DNA from: UBA7374 sp965660635
GTDB taxonomy: Bacteria; Verrucomicrobiota; Verrucomicrobiia; Opitutales; Coraliomargaritaceae
DNA: 64,000 nt
Direction of reading: 5' to 3'
Assembly (NCBI GenBank): GCA_965660635.1
Contig: CBFIAS010000003.1
Coordinates: 1 to 64,000 of the forward strand
This document shows, one piece after another, positions 25,991-35,460 of the stretch (the first letter of the stretch is position 1; the number at the start of each line of letters is the position of its first letter). The notes beneath the pieces are model-generated. The model made no database searches. It saw only the letters and a program-made list of their open reading frames with translations, and was not told the DNA's origin. A program made the position numbers and the translations under genes.

Positions 25991-27799
25991 ATGAAGCCAC
26001 TCATCCACAGCACACTCCTTCTTTTCTGCACGGGGCAGATGCTCCTCGCCGGGCTATCCGTCAAGACCCGCTTCAGCCAACCCCGCGTGGCCCTCGGAAA
26101 TCCCGTTCAATACATCGTGGAGATCACGGCGTCCGACTCCGCGGCCCAGCCAAAGCTCCAGCCCATCACTTCCCTGCCGATCCCGCTCGCCGATGGACTG
26201 GAACTCCGCAACGGCCGCAACTCCAGTAGCTCGCAGACCCGCATCGTCAACGGGAAAACAGAATACCGCATCACCCAGAGCGCAATCATCGACGTCATCC
26301 CGCCCTCCACTGGTTCCTTCACCATAGCAGCCTACCAAATCGAGATCGATGGCCAGACATTGACCGCGCCCGCCGCCACCCTGCAGGTCGTGGAGAACCC
26401 CGCCGACGCCGCTCCAACGGTCAACGAACTGGCATTCCTTGAAGTCGAATCCCCGGACAAACTTTACCTCGGGCAATCCGCCGACCTCAAACTCAGGCTC
26501 CACATCGCCGAAAACGTGCGGCTCTCCGGCATTGGCAACTTCGAGAGCCAGGCAGACGGGTTTTCCATGGACCAGGATCCCAACAAATACAACGAGGACC
26601 GCATTCTGCGCGATGGGCGTGAATACCGGGTGCTGACTTGGGACATCAACGCGACCGCACTCACTGCCGGGCCGCAGTCTCTCGACTTCCAGATCGAAGT
26701 CTCCGCCAGGATGCCCGGCAGTTCCCGATCCAGTAGCCGGTCTCCCTTCGGGCGCAGCCTCTTCGACGATTTCTTTGAGCCTGCCCAGCGCTTCCCTGTC
26801 TACGGAAAACACACCATTGAAGTACTGCCCCTGCCAGAGGAAAACCGCCCGCCCGCATTTGACGGCGCCGTCGGCAAATTCAGCATGGAAGTCTTCACCG
26901 ATCTCCAGGAGACCACCGTCGGAGAACCCATCATGTATTCCATCCGGCTGGCCGGCGAGGGCAACTTCGACCGCATCCAGGCTCCTGAACTGGCTGACTC
27001 GCCCGACTGGAAGCTCTACAGCCCGCAGGCTGTCCAAGAGGAATCCGGAGAAGACGGCTCCGCCGCGACCAAGCGCTTCGACTATGTCATGACACCCGCC
27101 CGGGCGGGCAGCTTGAAGACACCCGCTGTCCAGTTTGCCTACTTCGACCCCGCGCGCGCAGCCTACGTCCTGCTGGAAAGCCCGCCCATCCCGGTCAACG
27201 TAAAGCCATCAGATCGCGCCTACTTGCCGCCTGCACCAGTTGCCGGCAAGGCCAACGGGGAGGCGGAGAACCGGCCCCTCCTCTCCCGGCCCCTGACCCG
27301 GGAGGAAGCCCTCACCACGCTCGACTACCAGCCGCGAAAAAGCACTGCCTCACCGGATGCCCTTCACCCCTTCCATTCAAAGGCATTCCTCGCGCTTCAG
27401 ACAGCCCTCTTGCTTCTTCTCAGTGTCGCGGCAATCCTCTTGCGGCGTCACACGGTACTTAACGAAGACCCACGGAATGCCCTGGCCCGGGCCGCCCAAA
27501 AAGCCAGCAAGCAGGCCCGCGCACAGGCCCTGGCCGCGACCGGAGCACCGGAATTCTACAAGGCCGCGCTCGCCTCCGTGCGCCACGCCGCAACCGCCCG
27601 CACCCGACAGGACCAGAGCAACGCCACCTACCATGAATTGCACGCCCTCCTGCCCGGCCCGGAAAATAATCCGCAAGCCGTCGAGGCCCTCCAAACCCTT
27701 TGCCTGGGTGCCGATGCCCTGCAATTCTCCGGCAAGCCGCAGAACGCCAACCTCGAAGCTCTCCGCCCGCTCCTCGACACAGTCCTCCGCTCCCTATGA
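25991..27799 (+). CDS. batD: BatD family protein
   Basis: A 602-residue protein with a signal peptide (residues 1-19) and large periplasmic beta-sandwich repeats. The family features are VKTRFSQPRVALGNPVQYIVEI near the N terminus, the FEVEVSARMPG-like edge strands, the Gly/Ser/Arg stretch before LFDDFFEP, and a late transmembrane helix (about 462-480) followed by a cytoplasmic helical tail. The tail motif ALQFSGKPQNANLEAL echoes the DUF4381-like protein of the same operon. It follows the batB-batC fusion by 11 bases and overlaps batE by 4. Confidence 0.88.
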   Translation: MKPLIHSTLLLFCTGQMLLAGLSVKTRFSQPRVALGNPVQYIVEITASDSAAQPKLQPITSLPIPLADGLELRNGRNSSSSQTRIVNGKTEYRITQSAIIDVIPPSTGSFTIAAYQIEIDGQTLTAPAATLQVVENPADAAPTVNELAFLEVESPDKLYLGQSADLKLRLHIAENVRLSGIGNFESQADGFSMDQDPNKYNEDRILRDGREYRVLTWDINATALTAGPQSLDFQIEVSARMPGSSRSSSRSPFGRSLFDDFFEPAQRFPVYGKHTIEVLPLPEENRPPAFDGAVGKFSMEVFTDLQETTVGEPIMYSIRLAGEGNFDRIQAPELADSPDWKLYSPQAVQEESGEDGSAATKRFDYVMTPARAGSLKTPAVQFAYFDPARAAYVLLESPPIPVNVKPSDRAYLPPAPVAGKANGEAENRPLLSRPLTREEALTTLDYQPRKSTASPDALHPFHSKAFLALQTALLLLLSVAAILLRRHTVLNEDPRNALARAAQKASKQARAQALAATGAPEFYKAALASVRHAATARTRQDQSNATYHELHALLPGPENNPQAVEALQTLCLGADALQFSGKPQNANLEALRPLLDTVLRSL

Positions 27800-28566
27800 A
27801 ACCGCTTCCAGAAAGAACCCTGCCGCGATTGAACAAAGCCCTTCGCGGGCTCATCGCCTTCGCCCTGCTCGCCCTGTCTCACACCCTGTGGGCAGATGAT
27901 TTCCAGAATGGACTCAAAGCCTACGAGTCGGGCGACTTTACTGCCGCTGCACAGTCTTTTGAAAAAGCTGCCGGAACCGGTGAGACCGCCGCCGCCCGGC
28001 ATAATCTCGCCCTCAGCGCCTATCAATCCGGACAACCGGCGGAGGCCGTTTGGCAACTGGAACGCGCCCTGCGGATCGAACCCCGCAACAAGGAATACCG
28101 TTTCAAGCTCGGCGCCCTGCGCCAGCAACTCGGCCTCCCTCCAGGGCCGCCCTCCTGGCCCGAGGCGGCGGCCAGCACCCTCCCCGCCCCCCAGTGGGCC
28201 TGGCTCAGCACGCTCGCGCTCTGGACCGCCCTGGCCGCATGGATCCTCCCGGCCGCCTGCAAGCACAAGCCCGGCCTCGGCCTCCGGGCCGCACGTATTC
28301 TCGGACTCTGTCTCTTCGCCGCCGCAATCCCCGCGCTTGAATTCCACAGGCGGGCGGAGAGCAACGGAATTGTTACCTCAATGCAGTCCATTGAGTTGCG
28401 GGCCGCACCCGCCGATGCCGCCCCGCAGACCGGCCTCGCCCGCCCAGGCGAACGGGTTCGCATTTTAGACAGCCACGGCAACTTCCACCGGGTCCGCACG
28501 GAAGGTGCAGCCAGCGGATGGCTGACAAGAGAAGCTTTCCGGCGCATCCGGCTGGGAGACGCTTGA
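27796..28566 (+). CDS. batE: BatE-like TPR protein with SH3-type domain
   Basis: A 256-residue protein beginning in an ATGA overlap with batD. A signal-like helix (about 12-32) is followed by TPR repeats (QNGLKAYESGDFTAAAQSFEKA, residues about 36-110), two transmembrane helices (about 138-155 and 166-184), and a C-terminal SH3-type domain (SIELRAAPADAAPQTGLARPGERVRIL). This order matches BatE. It is the last gene of the operon; 75 bases separate it from htpG. Confidence 0.85.
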   Translation: MKPLPERTLPRLNKALRGLIAFALLALSHTLWADDFQNGLKAYESGDFTAAAQSFEKAAGTGETAAARHNLALSAYQSGQPAEAVWQLERALRIEPRNKEYRFKLGALRQQLGLPPGPPSWPEAAASTLPAPQWAWLSTLALWTALAAWILPAACKHKPGLGLRAARILGLCLFAAAIPALEFHRRAESNGIVTSMQSIELRAAPADAAPQTGLARPGERVRILDSHGNFHRVRTEGAASGWLTREAFRRIRLGDA

Positions 28567-28641
28567 TTTTTCTCCCTCCACCAGCCATGGTCTAGCTTTT
28601 TTCAATTCAACCAGCACGAAGAAACATCGCATAGCAACAAC

Positions 28642-30513
28642 ATGAGTACGCAAGCACCCGAACGCCACGAATTCCAAGCCGAGGTCAAGCAAGTCCTCGA
28701 TATCGTGGTTCACTCGCTCTACACCGATAAAGAGATCTTCATCCGCGAACTGGTCTCCAACGCCTCCGACGCCACTGAAAAACTGCGGCACACCCAGATC
28801 ACAGAGAAAGAAATCTTCGACGCCGACCTCGACCTGGACATCCAGATCAACGCAGACGAGGAAGCCGGCAGCATCACGATCCGCGACTTCGGCATCGGCA
28901 TGACCCGCGAAGAACTAGTGGAAAACCTCGGCACCATCGCACATTCCGGTTCCAAGGCATTCCTCAATGCAGTCAAGGAGGGCGGCGGCAAAAACGAGAA
29001 CCTCATCGGCCAGTTCGGTGTCGGCTTCTACTCCGTCTTCATGGTGGCCGACAAAGTGCAAGTCTTCACCCGTACTTGGAAGCCCGAAGGCGAATGCCTT
29101 TGCTGGAGCAGCGACGGTTCCGGCGCCTATGAGATCGAGCCAGTCGAAGGCGAGCGCCGCGGCACCCGCTTCGTCATCCACCTGAAGGAAGACTACAAGG
29201 AATTCGCCCAAAAGAACCGCCTCGAAACCATCGTCAAGAATTACTCCGCCTTCGTCCAGTTTCCCGTCCAGATCGAGGGCGAGGCAGTCAACACCGTCCA
29301 GGCCATCTGGTTGAAGAACAAGAGCGACGTAACCGAAGAAGAATACAAGGAGTTCTACAAGTTCCAGGCCAAGGCCTTCGACGAGCCGCGCTTCTGGCTC
29401 CACTTCTCCGCAGACGCACCGCTCTCCATCCACAGCCTTCTCTTTGCCCCCACCGAGAACATGGAAGGCTTCGGCTTTGGCCGCATGGAGCCGGGCGTCT
29501 CCCTCTACTGCCGCAAGGTGCTGATCGACAGCGACCCGAAAAACCTTCTCCCCGACTGGCTCCGCTTTGTCCGGGGAGTCGTCGATAGCGCTGACCTGCC
29601 CCTCAACATCTCCCGCGAATCCATGCAGGACAGCAGCCTTGTGCAAAAGCTCAACAAGGTACTGACCAAGCGCTTCCTCAAGCTGCTCGAAGAAAAGGCC
29701 AGCAAGGAGCCGGAAGTCTATAACGACTTCTGGAGCAAGTTCGGCATCTTCCTCAAGGAGGGCGTGACCACCGATTTCACCCACCGCGACCAGTTGCTCA
29801 AGCTGCTCCGGTTCGAGTCCTCCTACACCCCGGAAAACGAGAACACCAGCCTCGCCGACTACCTCTCCCGCGCCCCCGGGGGCCAGAAAGAGATCTATTA
29901 TCTATCCGGCCCCAGCCGCAAGGCGATCGAGTCCGGCCCCTATCTCGAGGCCTTCAAGGCCCGCAACATTGAAGTCCTCTTCCTGCTCGAGCCAATCGAC
30001 GAGTTCGTCATGAACCACGCCCGCAGCTTCGAGGAAAAGAACTTCGTCTCCGCCGACAACGACGCCATCGACCTCGAGGCCATCGCCCCGGAAACCGAAA
30101 CCGAAAAGCCCGATGCGCTTGAGGATGCCGCCTGCACAGATCTTTGCGCCTTCCTCAAGGAGCAACTCGGCGAGGAAGTCGAGGACGTCTCCTCCAGCGA
30201 GCGCCTCGTTGGCAGCCCTGCCATGATCGTTAACGGCGACAAGATGATGACCGCGCAAATGCGCAAGATGATGCGGGCCATGCAGCAACAAGGCGGCCTC
30301 GAAGACAAGGAGCCTCCCGTCAAGCTGCAGATCAATCCACGCCACCCCCTGATCAAGAATCTCGCCGGCCTTCGGGAGAGTGACAGCGAGCTCGCCCAGC
30401 TCATCTCCCGCCAGATCCTCGACAACGCCCGCATGGCCGCCGGACTGGTCGAAGACCCCGCCTCCATGCTCCAGCGTAACTACAACATCCTCGAAAAACT
30501 CAGCGCGCGCTAA
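28642..30513 (+). CDS. htpG: Molecular chaperone HtpG (Hsp90)
   Basis: A 623-residue bacterial Hsp90. The N-terminal GHKL ATPase domain has ELVSNASDA, IRDFGIGM and GQFGVGFYSVFMVAD. The middle domain includes YCRKVLIDSD and GVVDSADLPLNISRE; the C-terminal dimerisation domain ends near MLQRNYNILEKLSAR. Length is normal. There is no signal peptide. It follows the bat operon on the same strand with 75 bases between. The 17 bases around the stop codon (CGCGCG, CTAAC, CGCGCG) can form a hairpin but have no T-run. Confidence 0.98.
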   Translation: MSTQAPERHEFQAEVKQVLDIVVHSLYTDKEIFIRELVSNASDATEKLRHTQITEKEIFDADLDLDIQINADEEAGSITIRDFGIGMTREELVENLGTIAHSGSKAFLNAVKEGGGKNENLIGQFGVGFYSVFMVADKVQVFTRTWKPEGECLCWSSDGSGAYEIEPVEGERRGTRFVIHLKEDYKEFAQKNRLETIVKNYSAFVQFPVQIEGEAVNTVQAIWLKNKSDVTEEEYKEFYKFQAKAFDEPRFWLHFSADAPLSIHSLLFAPTENMEGFGFGRMEPGVSLYCRKVLIDSDPKNLLPDWLRFVRGVVDSADLPLNISRESMQDSSLVQKLNKVLTKRFLKLLEEKASKEPEVYNDFWSKFGIFLKEGVTTDFTHRDQLLKLLRFESSYTPENENTSLADYLSRAPGGQKEIYYLSGPSRKAIESGPYLEAFKARNIEVLFLLEPIDEFVMNHARSFEEKNFVSADNDAIDLEAIAPETETEKPDALEDAACTDLCAFLKEQLGEEVEDVSSSERLVGSPAMIVNGDKMMTAQMRKMMRAMQQQGGLEDKEPPVKLQINPRHPLIKNLAGLRESDSELAQLISRQILDNARMAAGLVEDPASMLQRNYNILEKLSAR

Positions 30514-30534
30514 CCGCGCGACACCGCCACCATT

Positions 30535-32712
30535 TTGACCCAGCAAAAAAAGACACCAGCCCGGTTCCCCTTCTTCAACCGCGAGCTTTCCTGGCTGGCC
30601 TTTAACCGGCGCGTGCTCGAGCAGGCGCAAAGCGACGAATACCCGCTCCTCGAGAGGATGAAGTTCCTCGCCTTCGTCAGCTCCAACCTCGACGAGTTCT
30701 TTGAGATCCGCTTCTCCGGGCTCGTCCAGCAGGTCAAGTCCGGTGTGATCGAGCGCGGCCCCGACGGGCTTGGACCGAAGGAGCAGATCCGCCGCATCCA
30801 AAGCATCGCCCGGCGACTCGTCTCCGACCAGTACACCTGCTGGAACAACGGCATCATCCCCCGGCTGGAAAAATCCAGGATCAAGTTCTGCCGCTGCGAC
30901 GAGCTCACCCGCAACGAGAAGCGCTGGCTGGCCGGCTACTTCGAGGAGCAGGTCTTTCCCGTCCTCACCCCGCTCGCCATCGACCCGGCCCACCCCTTCC
31001 CCAAACTGACCAACAAGGCGCTCTACATCCTCGCCTCTATCGCTGAGCCGCGCTCGCGCAAGAGCCGCCCCAGGATGGCCATCATCCCCGTCCCCCGCAT
31101 CCTTCCCCGCATCGTCAAGATCGGTGTTCCCCGCCGCGGAAACCCGGAGGTCTGCATCTTCCTCAGTGATATCATCCAGCGATATGTTGGACGCCTCTTC
31201 CCCGGATACAGCGTCCGCTCCGCCGTGCCCTTCCGCATCACCCGCAACAGCGACCTCTACATCGACGAGGAGGAAGTCGAGAACCTGCTCCGCAAGGTCC
31301 AGGAAGAACTGCTCAACCGCGAGAAAGGCGCCGCCGTGCGCCTTGAGATCGCCCAGGGCACCGACCCGCAACTCCTCCAGGAACTGCTCGAAGCTATCGA
31401 GTTGACCCCGGAAAACGTCACCACCGTGGACGGCCCGATCAATCTCGCCCGCCTGATGAGCGCCTATGACCTGATCGACCGGCCCGACCTCAAGTTCCCC
31501 GCCCACGTGCCCGGAATCCACCCCGATCTGGAGGCACCGGACCAGATCTTCCGCAACATCGCCCGCCGGGACTACCTCCTGTTCCAGCCTTACGACAGCT
31601 TCCAGCCCTTCATCGACTTGATCCAGCAGGCGGCTGTCGATCCACAAGTCTTTGCCATCAAGCAGACCCTCTACCGGACCTCGGGAGATTCGCCCGTGGT
31701 CGAGGCGCTCATGGAAGCCTCACGCAACGGCAAGCAAGTCACCGTGCTGGTCGAGATCAAGGCCCGCTTCGACGAGGCCAACAACATCCAGTGGGCCCGC
31801 CAGCTGGAGGATGTCGGCGTCCACGTGGTCTACGGCCTTGTCGGCCTCAAGACCCACTGCAAGACCTGCATGATCGTCCGCCGCGAGGACAACGCCCTCA
31901 AGCGCTACGTCCATCTCGGCACCGGCAACTACAACCCCAAGACCGCCCGCCTCTACACCGACCTCAGCCTCTTCACCGCCCGCCCCGAGATCACCGGGGA
32001 AGTCGCAAGGCTCTTCAACACCCTGACCGGCTTCTCCAGCAGCCCGGACTTCCGCCATCTACTGGTGGCCCCCTTCAACCTCCACAACTCCATCCAGAAA
32101 TACATCCGCGAGGAAGCCCGCCAGGCCCGGGCCGGCAAACCCGCCCGCATCATCGTCCAAGCCAACAGCCTCGTCGACCGGCAGACCATCGAACAGCTCT
32201 ACAAGGCCTCGCAAGCCGGTGTGAAGATCGAACTCGTCATCCGCGGCATCTGCATGCTCGTGCCCGGCATTAAAGGCGTCAGCGACAACATCCGCGTGCG
32301 CAGTATTCTTGGCCGCTACCTCGAGCACAGCCGCATCTTCTATTTTGAAAACAGCGGCGGCGCCCGGCCCCGAATCCTCGCCGGCAGCGCCGACTGGATG
32401 CCCCGGAACTTCTTCCGCCGCATCGAGTGCGTCTTCCCCGTCGAGGACCCCGAGCACCGCCAGCGCATCAGCGACATTCTCCAGACCTATTTGAAGGACA
32501 CCAAGCAGGCGCGCTTCCTCCGCGCCTCCGGTGCCTACCACAAGGCAGCGTCACAGAACCGGACGAAAAGCCGGAGCCAGCCCGTTTCCGCCCAGGAGAC
32601 CTTCCTTCAGGCTGCCGCCGACCAGCGGGCCGCGAAAAAGAAAAAGCGGAACGAAGACCGCGATCGTAAACTGGCCGAAAAACAAACACAGTCATCCGGA
32701 TCTCGATCGTAA
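30535..32712 (+). CDS. ppk1: Polyphosphate kinase 1
   Basis: A 725-residue kinase that makes polyphosphate from ATP. Domains in order: N-terminal helical domain (FFNRELSWLAFNRRVLEQA), head domain, and two PLD-like catalytic domains. His460 in YVHLGTGNYN is the expected phospho-histidine; His598 in YLEHSRIFYFEN is the second conserved histidine. The start is TTG at 30535, 21 bases after htpG; no better ATG is available because the family motif starts at once. The last 45 residues form a basic, Lys/Arg-rich tail (RAAKKKKRNEDRDRK) beyond the usual end. Confidence 0.96.
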   Translation: MTQQKKTPARFPFFNRELSWLAFNRRVLEQAQSDEYPLLERMKFLAFVSSNLDEFFEIRFSGLVQQVKSGVIERGPDGLGPKEQIRRIQSIARRLVSDQYTCWNNGIIPRLEKSRIKFCRCDELTRNEKRWLAGYFEEQVFPVLTPLAIDPAHPFPKLTNKALYILASIAEPRSRKSRPRMAIIPVPRILPRIVKIGVPRRGNPEVCIFLSDIIQRYVGRLFPGYSVRSAVPFRITRNSDLYIDEEEVENLLRKVQEELLNREKGAAVRLEIAQGTDPQLLQELLEAIELTPENVTTVDGPINLARLMSAYDLIDRPDLKFPAHVPGIHPDLEAPDQIFRNIARRDYLLFQPYDSFQPFIDLIQQAAVDPQVFAIKQTLYRTSGDSPVVEALMEASRNGKQVTVLVEIKARFDEANNIQWARQLEDVGVHVVYGLVGLKTHCKTCMIVRREDNALKRYVHLGTGNYNPKTARLYTDLSLFTARPEITGEVARLFNTLTGFSSSPDFRHLLVAPFNLHNSIQKYIREEARQARAGKPARIIVQANSLVDRQTIEQLYKASQAGVKIELVIRGICMLVPGIKGVSDNIRVRSILGRYLEHSRIFYFENSGGARPRILAGSADWMPRNFFRRIECVFPVEDPEHRQRISDILQTYLKDTKQARFLRASGAYHKAASQNRTKSRSQPVSAQETFLQAAADQRAAKKKKRNEDRDRKLAEKQTQSSGSRS

Positions 32713-32773
32713 CCGCAGAGCCCGCCGAGAGCACAGAGTGGTCATCCGCGTTTATCCGTGGCTGAATAAAAGT

Positions 32774-32818
32774 GTTGCGAAGCAACCGGGATGGTCACCC
32801 ATGGTGGCCAGACCCAGA
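32774..32818. repeat. 45-base direct repeat, copy without full tRNA
   Basis: Identical to 32888-32932 except for one base. It starts with the hairpin GTTGC-GAA-GCAAC and ends inside the tRNA-Phe 3' region (acceptor strand, CCA and part of the T arm). The rest of the tRNA is absent here, so this is a truncated tRNA end 114 bases downstream of the real one. Confidence 0.9.
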
Positions 32819-32887
32819 CTAAGAGCGCAGCTCTTGCGCGCAGCCCACAGGGCAAGCAATCAACGATTCGATGCCGCAAAGCGGCAG

Positions 32888-32993
<106 letters not shown>

Positions 32994-33033
32994 CATGGGA
33001 AACGCGGAATTAAGCTGGCCGCCGCGCTAGGCG

Positions 33034-34101
33034 TCAATCCGCTTTTTCCATTTTTGCGGAGTCGTCCAGCCGCAGAGCCGGCTTGACTTCCAGCGGGCTA
33101 TCCGCGGACTCGGCGGAACAGGCGCCGGGATCGAGGTAAGCGGCAAAGGCGATCATTGCGGCGTTGTCGCCGGTATGACGTGGCTCGGCCAGCAGGCAGG
33201 GGATGCCATGGCGCCCGGCCAACCGCTCCATCGCGGCACGCAAGGCCCGGTTATTGGAGACGCCGCCGGAAAGCCCCAGGCTGCGGTAGCCACCGGCCGC
33301 CAGTAGATGCCGCGTCTTGCCACACAACTGGTCGATCACCGCGGCTTGGTAGGAAGCGCAAATGTCTGGCAGGGACGCCTCCAGTTCGGCGTCGCTCATT
33401 TTCTCGATGCGGTAGCGCAAGCTGGTCTTGAGACCGGAAAAGCTGAAGCGGTTCTGGTTGCGCGGAGCGATGGCCCTGGGGAAGTCAAACGCTTTGGGGT
33501 CGCCACCCTCAGCGAGTTTTTCCACCAAGGGCCCACCCGGATACGGCAGGCCGAGGAGCTTTGCTCCCTTGTCCAAGGCCTCGCCCGCCGCGTCATCCAC
33601 CGTCCCGGCCAATACCGATAGCCTGCCCTCCGGATCGATGACAAAAAGCAGGGTGTTGCCGCCCGAGACAATCAGGCCCAGATGCGGCAGGCGCTCACGA
33701 TAGGCCTGCGGGAAAACTCCGGGACCGGCAGCATGCAAGGACATGAAAGGGGAATAGGCGTGCCCCAGCAGGTGGTTGACCCCGCAAACCGGAAGATTCC
33801 AAGCCAAGGCCAGGCTCTTGGCGAAGGCCATGCCCAAGGCCAGGCATCCGGCCAGGCCCGGGCCGTGCGTCACCGCGATTTGGCCGATCCCCTCCCTGCG
33901 CCCGGCAATCCCCGATGCATCAAGCAAGGGCAGGAAATTCTTCAAGTGCTCACGGCTGGCCAGATCCGGCACAATGCCGCCGTATTCCTTGTGCAAGTCG
34001 ATCTGGCTATGTACCCATTCGCCGACTACGCCCTGCTCCGGATCAAACAGAGCCAGCGCGGACTCGTCGCAGGAACTTTCCACCGCTAAAATCATACGCA
34101 T
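33034..34101 (-). CDS. tsaD: tRNA t6A threonylcarbamoyltransferase subunit TsaD
   Basis: A 355-residue ASKHA-fold enzyme that transfers threonylcarbamoyl to A37 of ANN-decoding tRNAs. Metal-binding HxxxH is HLLGH (VNHLLGHAYSP, about residue 110). Other family motifs are VESSCDESALAL at the start, THGPGLAGCLALGMAFAKSLA, SGGNTLLFVID and GGVSNNRALR. It works with TsaB, TsaC and TsaE; a divergent TsaB-like gene is at 16116-16802. It overlaps the end of rsmE by 10 bases, so both are probably read from one transcript. Confidence 0.96.
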   Translation of the reverse strand: MRMILAVESSCDESALALFDPEQGVVGEWVHSQIDLHKEYGGIVPDLASREHLKNFLPLLDASGIAGRREGIGQIAVTHGPGLAGCLALGMAFAKSLALAWNLPVCGVNHLLGHAYSPFMSLHAAGPGVFPQAYRERLPHLGLIVSGGNTLLFVIDPEGRLSVLAGTVDDAAGEALDKGAKLLGLPYPGGPLVEKLAEGGDPKAFDFPRAIAPRNQNRFSFSGLKTSLRYRIEKMSDAELEASLPDICASYQAAVIDQLCGKTRHLLAAGGYRSLGLSGGVSNNRALRAAMERLAGRHGIPCLLAEPRHTGDNAAMIAFAAYLDPGACSAESADSPLEVKPALRLDDSAKMEKAD

Positions 34102-34868
34102 TCATCCTTGGCTATTGTATGCTGGCTGCCGGAAGTAGCCTGGTCCGCCACGCTCAGCAAGTAGGCCGCCGCAGTTTCTGCACGCAACACGTTGGCCCCC
34201 AGCCGCGCCGGTAAAAAGCCTTTCTCCCGGAGTTGAGCGTATTCTCCCGGACTGAAATCACCCTCGGGGCCAACCGCTAGTTGTACCTGTTCCGGGGTTC
34301 CGGCAAAGCAGTCCGACAAAGGACGGGCTCCCGCCTCGAGACTCGCCACAATGCGCTGCTCCCCGCCGCCAGCGGGCGGAAGCCCGCCCAGGAAGTCCGA
34401 CAAGGCCAGCGGCTCTCCAAGCTCTGGAAGAAAGGCCAGCCCGCATTGCTTGCAGGCCTCGATCATGACCAAACGCCACTTCTCCCGCTTCGAGGCCAAC
34501 CGCTCCCCCTTCATCAAGACTTCGCCGTGCTCTGTGAATACCGGTTGAACCGCCGTTGCACCGATCTCTGTGGCCATCCGCAGGACCAGATCCATGGCCT
34601 TGCCCTTGGGCACCGATTGCAAGAGCACCAGCCTGCAGGTTCGCGGACGCTCCTCCACCACCGACTCCACCTGCAAACGCGTCGCCCGCGCATCCACCGA
34701 CTCCACCACACCGGCGTACCGTCGGCCCCGCCCGTCCAGTGCCTCCACCGTCTCCCCCGCGCGTGCCCGCAATACCCGGGCCAAGTGATGACTCTCCCGC
34801 CCGTCCAGGACGATTGAATCCGGCCCAACTGAGGCATCCGGAAATAAATAACAGCGGTATTTCGGCAT
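34092..34868 (-). CDS. rsmE: 16S rRNA m3U1498 methyltransferase RsmE
   Basis: A 258-residue SPOUT-class methyltransferase that modifies U1498 of 16S rRNA. An N-terminal PUA-like domain (HHLARVLRARAGETVEALDG) precedes the knotted SAM-binding domain with AVGPEGDFSPGEYAQL and LGANVLRAETAAAYLLS. ATG at 34868 (MPKYRCYLF) is chosen because the family pattern begins there; an in-frame upstream codon would add 17 residues. It lies upstream of, and overlaps, tsaD. Confidence 0.94.
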   Translation of the reverse strand: MPKYRCYLFPDASVGPDSIVLDGRESHHLARVLRARAGETVEALDGRGRRYAGVVESVDARATRLQVESVVEERPRTCRLVLLQSVPKGKAMDLVLRMATEIGATAVQPVFTEHGEVLMKGERLASKREKWRLVMIEACKQCGLAFLPELGEPLALSDFLGGLPPAGGGEQRIVASLEAGARPLSDCFAGTPEQVQLAVGPEGDFSPGEYAQLREKGFLPARLGANVLRAETAAAYLLSVADQATSGSQHTIAKDECV

Positions 34869-34940
34869 ACCGCCATACCGCAGAAGAGTGCCCGCCGCGT
34901 CAAGACGGGGCAACGTCACATATGGAAGGCAAAAGGGCGG

Positions 34941-35339
34941 CTAGTCCCGGGCGGTAAAGCTGTCCTCGCCGACGAGGAACTCGTCCTTGTCGAGCACCCG
35001 GCGGTTGCCGTCGGCCAGACGAATCACCCGGGGTGACCAGTCGGCCGCCTCGTCCGGCGTCATCTGCGCAAAGGACATGATGACCAGGAGGTCGCCAAGC
35101 TCACCCTTGTGGGCGGCGGCACCGTTCAGGCAGATTGCATGGGAACCCTTGGGTGCCTCGATTGCATAGGTCTCAAAACGCTCCCCGTTAGCAATATTGC
35201 CAACCAGGATCTTCTCGTACGGCAGCAAGCCGATTTGCTCCATTAATGCACTGTCGATGGCCAGACTGCCCTCGTAGTGAAGGGCCCGGTCGGTCACCTC
35301 AGCGCGGAGGAGCTTGGACTTCAGAAGCGTGATCTGCAT
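34941..35339 (-). CDS. panD: Aspartate 1-decarboxylase PanD
   Basis: A 132-residue pyruvoyl enzyme that makes beta-alanine for pantothenate and CoA. Gly24-Ser25 in HYEGSLAID is the self-cleavage site, at exactly the usual position when ATG 35339 is used; an upstream in-frame start would shift it by nine. NGAAAHKG in the middle is conserved in the family. It is 72 bases upstream of rsmE on the same strand and may share its transcript. No other pantothenate gene is nearby. Confidence 0.96.
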   Translation of the reverse strand: MQITLLKSKLLRAEVTDRALHYEGSLAIDSALMEQIGLLPYEKILVGNIANGERFETYAIEAPKGSHAICLNGAAAHKGELGDLLVIMSFAQMTPDEAADWSPRVIRLADGNRRVLDKDEFLVGEDSFTARD

Positions 35340-35410
35340 GAGTTCAAAGTTGATTGGAAGGGGCAAAAGTCAAACCACAAGGGCTCAGCCAGGCTCATAA
35401 GTCAGTGAAC

Positions 35411-35447
35411 AACAGGATGGCGGACTTTCCAAGTCCGATGCACTGTT
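35411..35447 (-). terminator. Stem-loop after the respiratory operon, weak terminator candidate
   Basis: CGGACTT (35421-35427) pairs with AAGTCCG (35431-35437) over a 3-base loop, and an outer AACAG/CTGTT pair (35411-35415, 35443-35447) extends it after a 5/5 internal loop. It lies 14 bases after the last gene of the operon. No T-run follows, so a Rho-independent terminator is doubtful; RNA end protection or a repeat element is possible. Confidence 0.4.
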
Positions 35448-35460
35448 ACAGAATGCGTTC

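Noticed and set aside
32774..32820. A second tRNA gene
   Set aside because: Only the 3' end of the tRNA is present; the D arm, anticodon arm and 5' acceptor strand are missing.
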